The position numbers were made by a program, and so were the translations under genes. Of a stretch of DNA of 15,114 bases, positions 1-6,500 are shown piece by piece (the first letter of the stretch is position 1; every line of letters begins with the position of its first letter). Under the pieces are notes generated by a model. It saw only the letters and a list, made by a program, of their open reading frames with translations. It did no database searches and had not been told where the DNA came from. The DNA is from an uncultured Clostridia bacterium (GTDB lineage Bacteria; Bacillota; Clostridia; TANB77; CAG-508): NCBI GenBank assembly GCA_947628395.1, contig CANQZP010000030.1:1-15114 (forward strand). Direction: 5' to 3'.

Positions 1-195
1 ACAGCTGATTTATTACTTAATATATTAGATACTTATTTTACTTCTTTTGATACTTTAGATTTAAACACAAAAAGAAATATGATTAAGCTATTAGTAAGTT
101 CTATAACAACAGATGGAAAAGATATAACTATTAATTTTTTAGGCGCTAGAAATATGAAAGATGAGGCATTTCCAACAGGTGCTAACTGCAAATGA
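1..195 (+). CDS. Large serine recombinase, C-terminal end (partial; probable skin-element excisionase, SpoIVCA-like)
   Basis: An open frame runs from the first base to TGA at 193-195, giving the last 64 residues of a protein that starts outside the window. The stretch ending LVSSITTDGKDITINFLG resembles the extreme C-terminus of large serine recombinases, where a coiled-coil/beta segment of the form TKR..I..LV..I..DG..I.I.. is typical. The catalytic serine domain is not visible, so the family call rests on this tail and on context. The context is strong: the frame stops inside AATGA, and the next bases code for the 3' half of a sporulation sigma factor on the same strand. That is how a skin-element recombinase would sit at one end of the element. 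By analogy with SpoIVCA it would excise the element in the mother cell during sporulation. A recombinase of another integrated element is possible but less likely. Confidence 0.75.
   Translation, partial: TADLLLNILDTYFTSFDTLDLNTKRNMIKLLVSSITTDGKDITINFLGARNMKDEAFPTGANCK
191..195 (+). other. Putative skin attachment-site core (AATGA)
   Basis: The five bases AATGA sit exactly where recombinase coding ends and sigma-factor coding begins. In the sigma frame they read as the start of NEILMYLR (sigma region 2.4). In the recombinase frame they contain the TGA stop. From memory, the crossover repeat of the Bacillus subtilis skin element is also a 5-bp AATGA in the same ENEIL codons; I could not look this up. 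The partner site lies outside the window. Confidence 0.6.
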
Positions 196-551
196 AATTC
201 TAATGTACCTACGTAGTTCTAAAAAACTTAATTGTGAAGTTTATCTAAATGAGCCTATACGGTAAAGATAAAGACGATAATGTTGTTACTCTTCAAGAAG
301 TATTAGAGAATAATGAAAGGAGTATCGAAGATGAAATTGATTTAAAATTAAAACTTAAAAAATTGTATGAAAAAATGGATATTGTTTTAAAAGACAGAGA
401 AAAATCTATAATAGAAATGCGTTTTGGTTTAGATGGTTCAAAACCTAAAACTCAAAATCAAATTGCTGAAATTTTCGGTATTTCACGTAGTTATGTATCC
501 AGAATTGAAACAAAAGCTATTTGGAAACTCGCCAAAGCTTTTGAAGAATAG
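191..551 (+). pseudogene. sigK: 3' half of sporulation sigma factor SigK (SpoIIIC-like), frameshifted
   Basis: From 191 the frame reads NEILMYLRSSKKLNCEVYLN then EPI. It then meets TAA at 263-265. Dropping one base (C260) lets reading continue as GKDKDDNVVTLQEVLENN and on to the stop at 549-551. The joined product of about 120 residues has the order of a sigma-K/sigma-E factor: end of region 2.4, the linker EVYLNEPIGKDKDDN, then region 4 with DREKSIIEMRFGLDG and the helix-turn-helix KTQNQIAEIFGISRSYVSRI. Regions 1 to 2.3 are absent, as expected if skin splits the gene. The ATG at 249 has no convincing ribosome binding site and is unlikely to be a true start. SigK fits better than SigE because of the recombinase join. 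The extra base may be a real mutation, which would abolish SigK after excision, or a sequence error. Confidence 0.75.
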
Positions 552-555
552 GATT

Positions 556-580
556 TCTAAATCAATTTTTAGATATTTTT
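556..580 (+). terminator. Weak terminator-like hairpin after the sigma fragment
   Basis: TCTAAA and TTTAGA form a 6-bp A/T-rich stem around a 6-base loop, closely followed by a TATTTTT run, starting 5 bases after the sigma stop. The stem is weak, so this is a tentative call. Confidence 0.25.
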
Positions 581-664
581 GCATATATGAAACAAGATTT
601 TGTCTGCTACAATTTTCTAAGTCAAATCAGTTTACATTTATATTTTTCATTTACTTTGAAGAAA

Positions 665-687
665 CGGGCGATTAAAATCGCCCCTAC
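665..687 (-). repeat. REP-like palindrome, copy 1 (inverted, loop variant)
   Basis: Read on the - strand this is GTAG followed by GGGCGATT, a short loop and ATCGCCCG. It is the same unit as the copies at 8593, 10137 and 15082 but one base shorter in the loop. It lies between the converging ends of the sigma fragment and recN, 5 bases past the recN stop. It could slow transcription from both sides, but no good U-run follows the stem, so I do not call it a terminator. Confidence 0.85.
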
Positions 688-692
688 ATTCT

Positions 693-2303
693 TTATGCTA
701 CTTTGCTTTTTCTTAATTCTTTTGCATGTTTCAAAGATATTTCTGTAATTTCTCCTGTTGAAATCCTAGCAATTTCTTTTATTGTTTCTTCCTCATCTAA
801 TAATTTTATATTTGTTTTTGTATGACTCTCATCAGCTGATTTAGATATAAAGTAATTATAATCTCCCTTTGCCGCAATTGTAGCTAAATGTGTAACACAA
901 ATAACTTGGTGAGTCTTAGATATCTCTTTTATTTTTTCTCCTACTTTCTTTGCTGCTATACCACTAATACCTGTATCAATTTCATCAAAAACTAATACTG
1001 GAACTTTATCAACTGTTGCTAATACTTTCTTTATAGCTAACATTATCCTAGACATTTCCCCTCCTGATGCAATCTTTATAAGAGACTTTTCTTCTTCTCC
1101 TAAATTTGTTTTTATCATAAATTCTATTCTATCTAATCCATCTTTTTCAAAGTTTTCTTTTTCTTCTATTTTTACACCAAATTCTGCATATTTCATTTCT
1201 AAATCTTTTAATTCTGATGTTATTTCTTTAGATAATCTTTTTGATTCTTTCATTCTTATTTCAGTCATCTTAGAACATAATTCTCTCATTTCACTTTCTA
1301 ATATAACTAATTGCCCCTTTAATTTTTGGACATATTCTTCTAAATTTTCAATATCAAAAATTTCTTTTTCTATTTTGTTTTTATAATTTAATATTTCTTC
1401 TATATTATTTCCATATTTTCTTTTTAAATCTTGAATTAAGTCAAATCTTTTTTCTAATTCATTTATCTCATCTCTATCAAAATATATATCAGCTTTATTT
1501 CCTGATAAATCCCTACTAATCTCTTCTATATCATAAAATGAACTTTCTATTCTAGCTCTTAAATTTTCGTAATCATTATTATAACTACTTATTTTATCTA
1601 TTTTTCTTAATGATTTTTCTAGAGCTGGTAATATATTCTCACTAAACAAATAATTTGCTTCTTCTAAATTATTTACTATCGTCTCCGAATTTTGCATCAT
1701 TTTTAATTTTTCTTCTATAAATTCTTCTTCATCTTTTTTCAAATCTGCATCACATATTTCATTTATCTGATATTGTAATAAATCTAATTTTCTTTGTTTT
1801 TCTTTATCATCTCCATAATTTTTATCTATCTCTTCTTTTATATTTTTATACTCTTTATATTTTTCATTATACTCTGATTTTATATATTGAATTTTTTCTC
1901 CTATATAATCATCTAAAAAAGTAATATGACTTTTTTGTTCTAATATTAGTTGATTATCTTTTTGACCATGAATATCTACTATATTTTTCATGAAATCTTT
2001 AAGCTCACTAACTGTTACCATTCTTCCATTTATTTTACACATATTTTTTCCTGATATATTTATTTCTCTAGATACAATTATTGTTTCATCTTCTTTATAA
2101 ATTGACATTTCTACAAAAGAATTTTTTTCTCCTTTTCTAATCATATCTTTAGAAAATCTTCCACCTGCCAAAATTTGAAGTGAACCTATAATTAAAGTTT
2201 TTCCAGCTCCTGTCTCTCCAGTCAAAACATTAAATCCATCATTTAATTCAATTGATATTTCATCAATTATTCCTATATTTTTTATATGTAAAGTTCCTAT
2301 CAT
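693..2303 (-). CDS. recN: DNA repair protein RecN
   Basis: RecN is an SMC-like ATPase that helps gather and process DNA ends in double-strand break repair. The 536-residue product has the Walker A motif GETGAGKT at 29-36, a long charged coiled-coil middle (roughly 150-390), the ABC signature SGGEM at 413-417, Walker B VLVFDEIDTG from 436 and the H-loop VTHLA near 470. I chose the ATG at 2303 because GGAGGT lies 5 bases upstream and the protein then begins at the conserved LHIKNIGIIDE edge strand. The frame stays open to 2378, but those codons cover the promoter. The length is slightly below the usual RecN (about 550-575 residues). The gene stands apart from the argR/spo0A neighbourhood where recN is often found. 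It has its own promoter with two dyad sites. Confidence 0.95.
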   Translation of the reverse strand: MIGTLHIKNIGIIDEISIELNDGFNVLTGETGAGKTLIIGSLQILAGGRFSKDMIRKGEKNSFVEMSIYKEDETIIVSREINISGKNMCKINGRMVTVSELKDFMKNIVDIHGQKDNQLILEQKSHITFLDDYIGEKIQYIKSEYNEKYKEYKNIKEEIDKNYGDDKEKQRKLDLLQYQINEICDADLKKDEEEFIEEKLKMMQNSETIVNNLEEANYLFSENILPALEKSLRKIDKISSYNNDYENLRARIESSFYDIEEISRDLSGNKADIYFDRDEINELEKRFDLIQDLKRKYGNNIEEILNYKNKIEKEIFDIENLEEYVQKLKGQLVILESEMRELCSKMTEIRMKESKRLSKEITSELKDLEMKYAEFGVKIEEKENFEKDGLDRIEFMIKTNLGEEEKSLIKIASGGEMSRIMLAIKKVLATVDKVPVLVFDEIDTGISGIAAKKVGEKIKEISKTHQVICVTHLATIAAKGDYNYFISKSADESHTKTNIKLLDEEETIKEIARISTGEITEISLKHAKELRKSKVA

Positions 2304-2317
2304 ACCAACCTCCGTAC

Positions 2318-2333
2318 ATACATTTGTTTGTAT
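2318..2333 (-). promoter_or_regulatory. Putative operator B of recN (LexA-like dyad, start-site side)
   Basis: On the - strand the site reads ATACAAACAAATGTAT, an ATACA/TGTAT dyad. It lies just past the -10 box and covers the predicted start of transcription. The core AAC-AAAT-GT also fits the AAC-RNRY-GT core of the Bacillus-type LexA box, although the outer bases do not. It matches operator A at 15 of 16 bases. Confidence 0.5.
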
Positions 2334-2334
2334 A

Positions 2335-2363
2335 ATATTATCAATAAAAGATATTTTTGTCAA
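2335..2363 (-). promoter_or_regulatory. Near-consensus sigma-A promoter of recN
   Basis: On the - strand TTGACA (2363-2358) and TAATAT (2340-2335) are separated by exactly 17 bases. Initiation would fall near 2327, leaving a short leader with GGAGGT before the recN ATG. A promoter this close to consensus would be strong unless repressed. The two flanking dyads fit that need. Confidence 0.75.
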
Positions 2364-2571
2364 TACATTTGTTTGCATTTTTTAAATCTTTATATATAAT
2401 TTTTTCTACATGTGCCAAAGCTTCATAATTAGTAATAAATTTAGCTTTTCTTCCCTTAGGATTTAATCTTACTATTTTTATTGCTTGATTATATCTTCGT
2501 TTATAAATTACTGATAATTGATTTTTACTTAACCCACTTTTCCACAACTTCAATATCTCTTTTTCTGTCAT
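2341..2571 (-). CDS. Small HTH-like protein of unknown function
   Basis: This is a 76-residue basic protein. GAGGTG lies about 5 bases before the ATG, which supports translation. Residues about 3-32 (EILKLWKSGLSKNQLSVIYK onward) have the spacing of a helix-turn-helix, with a glycine at the turn, followed by a basic stretch NPKGRKAKF and a helical tail. I do not recognise a named family. The last codons overlap the recN promoter and operator A, and the stop is 37 bases from the recN ATG. It may be co-transcribed with recN or act on it, but no site shows that directly. The ribosome binding site lies in the loop of a 6-bp hairpin (2572-2590). It is the least certain of the protein genes here. 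Confidence 0.6.
   Translation of the reverse strand: MTEKEILKLWKSGLSKNQLSVIYKRRYNQAIKIVRLNPKGRKAKFITNYEALAHVEKIIYKDLKNANKCIDKNIFY
2363..2378 (-). promoter_or_regulatory. Putative operator A of recN (LexA-like dyad, -35 side)
   Basis: On the - strand the site reads ATGCAAACAAATGTAT and abuts the -35 box, sharing one base with it. It differs from operator B at one position and starts 45 bp from it. The two copies bracket the promoter, as expected for a repressor that binds cooperatively or blocks both edges. It lies inside the 3' end of the small upstream gene. Confidence 0.5.
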
Positions 2572-2590
2572 ACTACACCTCTTATGTAGT
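2572..2590 (-). promoter_or_regulatory. Hairpin presenting the ribosome binding site of the small HTH gene
   Basis: ACTACA and TGTAGT form a perfect 6-bp stem whose 7-base loop is TAAGAGG. The stem ends directly against the ATG at 2571. It could be an RNA control element or a DNA operator. A second perfect dyad, AACTAT-GA-ATAGTT, lies at 2608-2621 in the same leader. Confidence 0.4.
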
Positions 2591-2649
2591 ATTTACAAAA
2601 TATATTAAACTATGAATAGTTAGCATAAATCAGCTATTTGGCTATTAAA

Positions 2650-2727
2650 AAAAGCAGTACTATAATTAATTTTTATAGCTTTGTTGTCGACCTTACTGAT
2701 TTTAATAAAACTAATAGTACTGTTTTT
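2650..2727 (-). terminator. Two-tier terminator-like hairpin downstream of yqeG
   Basis: CAGTACTAT (2655-2663) pairs perfectly with ATAGTACTG (2714-2722). The stem extends outward through a G-T pair and four A-T pairs. Inside the long loop a second stem, TTTTAT (2671-2676) with ATAAAA (2705-2710), brackets a GTCGAC palindrome. On the - strand the stem is followed by a T-run, so it can end the polC-DUF1294-yqeG transcript. A T-run on the + side makes it potentially bidirectional. The loop is far longer than in a normal intrinsic terminator and holds a motif shared with 10097-10112. Confidence 0.6.
2674..2689 (+). repeat. Dispersed motif TATAGCTTTGYTGTCG, copy 1
   Basis: The sequence TATAGCTTTGTTGTCG recurs with one change at 10097-10112. 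Similarity continues downstream with a one-base gap to a shared GATT. Both copies lie in structured, non-coding DNA, so this looks like part of a dispersed element and not a coding or promoter signal. Confidence 0.55.
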
Positions 2728-2740
2728 ATTATATTTCCTT

Positions 2741-3241
2741 TTATTTTTCATTTTCTTCTACACTTTTAACAATAGCTGTAAACATGTTATTTCTCTTTGC
2801 TCCATAAATATCTTCTACTAGACTATCACCTATCATCAATACTTTTTCTGGATTCAAATTCATTCTTTGACAAGCTTTTTTAAAATTAGATTTTAATGGT
2901 TTATTTGCAAATCCTATATAATCTATTCCTTTTTTTTCTAAGAATTCTTCTATTCTACGATCTAAACCATTGCTTACAACTATAACCTTAAACTCTTTTT
3001 TCATCATATCTAGCCACTCTTCATTGCATTTTGGTAGCATTTCCATATCTTTTCTTAAAGTTTCATCCACATCTAGAATTATGCCTTCAATTTCATATTT
3101 TTTCTTTAATATTTTAACTCCTTCTTCATTTATATTTGTTACTTTATCAATAGTTATATCTGGCTTTATAAACTTAACCAATGAATAATTCAATATCTCA
3201 AATATCTTTTGTACAATCACATCCTCTAATTTTTTCTTCAA
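2741..3241 (-). CDS. yqeG: HAD-superfamily phosphatase, YqeG family
   Basis: The 166-residue protein has the HAD motifs in order: DVDET at 57-61 (the two aspartates are the expected nucleophile and acid/base), VVSNG ending at 92, a lysine in the NKPLK segment near 114-117, and GDSLVED at 138-144. This spacing and length match the YqeG class-III HAD family, whose substrate is unsettled. Translation appears to start at TTG (3239-3241), with AAAGGAG 8 bases upstream; no ATG gives the conserved N-terminus. It follows the DUF1294 gene by 13 bases and closes the polC cluster before the hairpin at 2650-2727. Confidence 0.88.
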   Translation of the reverse strand: MKKKLEDVIVQKIFEILNYSLVKFIKPDITIDKVTNINEEGVKILKKKYEIEGIILDVDETLRKDMEMLPKCNEEWLDMMKKEFKVIVVSNGLDRRIEEFLEKKGIDYIGFANKPLKSNFKKACQRMNLNPEKVLMIGDSLVEDIYGAKRNNMFTAIVKSVEENEK

Positions 3242-3254
3242 TTATTTTGCTCCT

Positions 3255-3551
3255 TTATTTATTAAATACAGTCCAAAGATATATTGCAATAAAAATTTCT
3301 GATACAAGAATTACTGGAAAACCTATTGTAAAATATAGTTTTTTTGTCTTATGCCTAAATAAATACATTCCAGTAATTGTTCCTATTCCTCCACCTAAAA
3401 GTGTTATCATAAAAAGCGTTTTTTCAGGAATTCTCCAACTACCTCTCTCTGCTTTAAGTTTATCTATTAACATAGCAGTTAATCCTACCCCATTAATAAT
3501 TAATAAATATATAATTAATCCTTTAATACTAAATATTTCATATTGAACCAT
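3255..3551 (-). CDS. DUF1294 family small membrane protein (YsdA-like)
   Basis: This is a 98-residue protein with about three hydrophobic segments (roughly 8-28, 45-63 and 73-94). It carries the DUF1294 signature: DKLKAERGSWRIPEKTL, then LGGGIGTITGMYLFRHKTKK. It is probably an inner-membrane protein; the function of the family is unknown to me. The ATG at 3551 is 15 bases past the polC stop, and its AAAAGGAG overlaps that stop, so translation is probably coupled to polC. Confidence 0.88.
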   Translation of the reverse strand: MVQYEIFSIKGLIIYLLIINGVGLTAMLIDKLKAERGSWRIPEKTLFMITLLGGGIGTITGMYLFRHKTKKLYFTIGFPVILVSEIFIAIYLWTVFNK

Positions 3552-3566
3552 TAAAGCTTTCTCCTT

Positions 3567-6500
3567 TTATACAAACAAAGACATTTGATTACTTTGCGTC
3601 ATTCCTTTTAAACATCCAAATTTATCTAACAACTCTGTTACTGATTTTCCTATTTTAGCTCTTAATTGTAAATCATCAATACACATAAACTTTTCTTCTT
3701 CCCTAGCTTTTTGAATTCCTATTGCAGCCACACTTCCAAGCCCTGGTATACTATTTAAAGGTGGTCTTATTCCATCTTCTTCTAATAAAAATTTTGTACT
3801 ATGAGATTTATACAAATCTATTGGTAAAAATTTTATTCCTCTTTCATACATTTCTAAAACCAACTCTAGTATAGGATACATATTCTTATCTTTAGGTGTT
3901 GCACTATTTCCAGCTAAGTCTATTTCTTTCATCTTATTCTTTACTTTTTCTTTTCCATTACACATAATATCATAATCAAATTCATCTGCTCTAATTGTGA
4001 AAAAAGCAGTATAATATGCCTTTGGCTTATGTACCTTAAACCAAGCAATGCGAAATGCATTTGTTACATAAGCTGCAGCATGGGCTTTTGGAAACATGTA
4101 TTTTATCTTCTCACATGATTTTATATACCAATCTGGAACATCATGTTCTTTCATTATCTGAACATATTCTGCCCACTTCTCAGGATCTTTTAAGGCTTTT
4201 CCTTTACGAACAGTTTCCATTATTTTAAATGCTTTATTTGGTTCTAGTCCCATTTTCATAAGATAAACCATTATATCATCCCTACAACCTATTGCTTCAC
4301 TTAATGTTACAACACCTTGGTTAACTAAATCTTGCGCATTATTAAGCCATACATCAGTACCATGAGATAATCCTGAAATACTAATAAGTTCTCCAAATGT
4401 TTTTGGTTTTGTATCCACAAGCATTCCCCTTACAAACTTTGTTCCAAATTCAGGAACACCAAACGTTCCAACCTCTGAATGTATTTGTTCAGGAGTTACA
4501 CCTAATGCATCAGTTGAACTAAAAATTGACATAGTCTCTTTATCATCTAAAGGTACTTTAGTAGGGTCTATTCCAGTTAAATCAAATAACATTCTTATCA
4601 TAGTAGGATCATCATGACCTAGAATATCTAATTTAAGTAAGTTTTGATCTATTGAGTGGTAATCAAAATGTGTTGTTATTATATCTGAATTTGGATCATC
4701 TGCCGGATGTTGTACTGGGCAGAATTCATATATCTCTCTTCCTTTTGGTACAACAATAATTCCTCCTGGATGTTGGCCTGTAGTTCTTTTTATTCCAGTA
4801 CATCCAGTAGATATTCTACCAATCTCTGCAGAACTTACTGGTATATGCCTTTCTTCATAATAATTTTTTACATATCCATAAGCAGTTTTGTCTGCTATTG
4901 TACCAACTGTTCCTGCCTTAAAAGTCGTTCCTTTTCCAAAAATTACTTCTGTATATTTATGTGCTTTTGCTTGATATTCTCCTGAAAAGTTAAGGTCAAT
5001 ATCAGGCTCTTTATCTCCATTAAATCCTAAAAATGTTTCAAAAGGTATATCCATACCATCTTTGGCTAATTTATGTCCACATTTTGGGCAATCTTTATCA
5101 GGCAAATCAAATCCATTTTTTACTCCATAATCAGTAAAATCAGAATATTTACAATTTGGACACCTATAATGTGCTTGCAGAGAATTAACTTCTGTTATTC
5201 CTGTCATATTAGCAACAAATGAAGATCCTACAGAACCTCTAGAACCTACTATATATCCATCTTCATTAGACTTCCATACTAATTTCTGTGCAATAATATA
5301 CATAACTGAGAATCCATTTTTTATAATAGAATCAAGTTCTTTATCTAATCTTGACTTTACAATTTCAGGTAAATCTTCTCCATATAATTCATGTGCTTTA
5401 GTATATGCTATATTTTTAATTTCTTCCTCGCAACCTTCAATATGTGGAGGACATTTTTCACTTGATATTGGACTTATTCTATCACACATATCAGCTATTT
5501 TATTTGTATTTGTAATTACAACTTCTTTTGCCTTTTCTTCTCCTAAATAGCTAAATTCTTCTAACATTTCTTCAGTAGTTCTCAAATAAAGTGGTGCTTG
5601 ATAATCAGCATCATCATATTTCTGACCTGCTTGAAGGATTCTTCTATATATTTCATCTTGTGGATCCATAAAATGGACATCACAAGTTGCTACAACTAAT
5701 TTATTTAATTTCTCACCCAATTCAACTATTCTACGATTTATATTCTGAAGTTCAAAATCATCTGCCACAGTTCCGTTTCTTACCATATATTCATTATTAC
5801 CTATTGGCTGTATCTCTAAATAGTCATAGTATTTCGCAATTTCTTCAATTTCTTCTTCAGATTTACCTGCAACTATAGCCCTATATAATTCTCCCGCTTC
5901 ACATGCACTTCCTAATATCAACCCTTCTCTATACTTTTCAAATAAACTTTTTAAAACCCTAGGCTTTTTATAAAAATAATGTAAATGTGAAAATGAAACT
6001 AACTTATACAAATTTTTAAGTCCTACATAATCTTTAGCTAAAATAATTGCATGATAAGATGGAAGTTTCTTATAGCTATCTTTATCATTTCCGAAAATTG
6101 TACTTATATCATCTACTATTTTTGCACCCTTTTCTTTTGCTTTATCTAACATTATATTAAATACTTGTACCAATGTTTTTACATCATCTAGAGCTCTATG
6201 TGCAACATCTACTTTTATATTTAAGTTATCAGCAATTATCCCCAATTTATACTTTTTAAATTCTGGGAATATTACTTTCGCAAGTCTTAGAGTATCAATA
6301 TATGTACTATCAAATTTATATCCATATTGCTCAAAATTATACTTTAAAAATCCCATATCAAAATCTGCATTATGAGCTACTAAAACACTATCACCAATAA
6401 ATTCAATAATTTTAGGAATTACTTTTTCTATAGTATCTGCATCTTTTACCATATCATCAGTTATATGAGTAACTTCCACAACTGCTGGTGGAATAAGCTT

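Noticed and set aside
257..265. Programmed +1 frameshift rescuing the sigma fragment
   Set aside because: No slippery run or stimulatory structure is evident, and a tRNA reading AUA would not re-pair well on the +1 codon UAC. A mutation or sequence error is simpler.
249..551. Independent gene starting at ATG 249
   Set aside because: The first four codons (MSLY) are the out-of-frame reading of NEPI; no good ribosome binding site precedes the ATG, and the sigma homology continues upstream in another frame to 191.
433..675. 80-aa + strand frame overlapping the sigma fragment
   Set aside because: It reads the sigma region 4 codons out of frame and then runs through the REP unit; no family resemblance.
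2304..2378. Longer RecN starting at 2378
   Set aside because: These codons coincide with the promoter and both operators, and GGAGGT sits right before the ATG at 2303, where RecN homology begins.
4707..4985. Open + strand frames inside polC, yqeG, DUF1294 and rseP (for example 2970-3188, 3181-3546, 4707-4985, 9620-9931)
   Set aside because: All are antisense to well-conserved genes, have unusual serine/phenylalanine-rich composition and no supporting ribosome binding sites.
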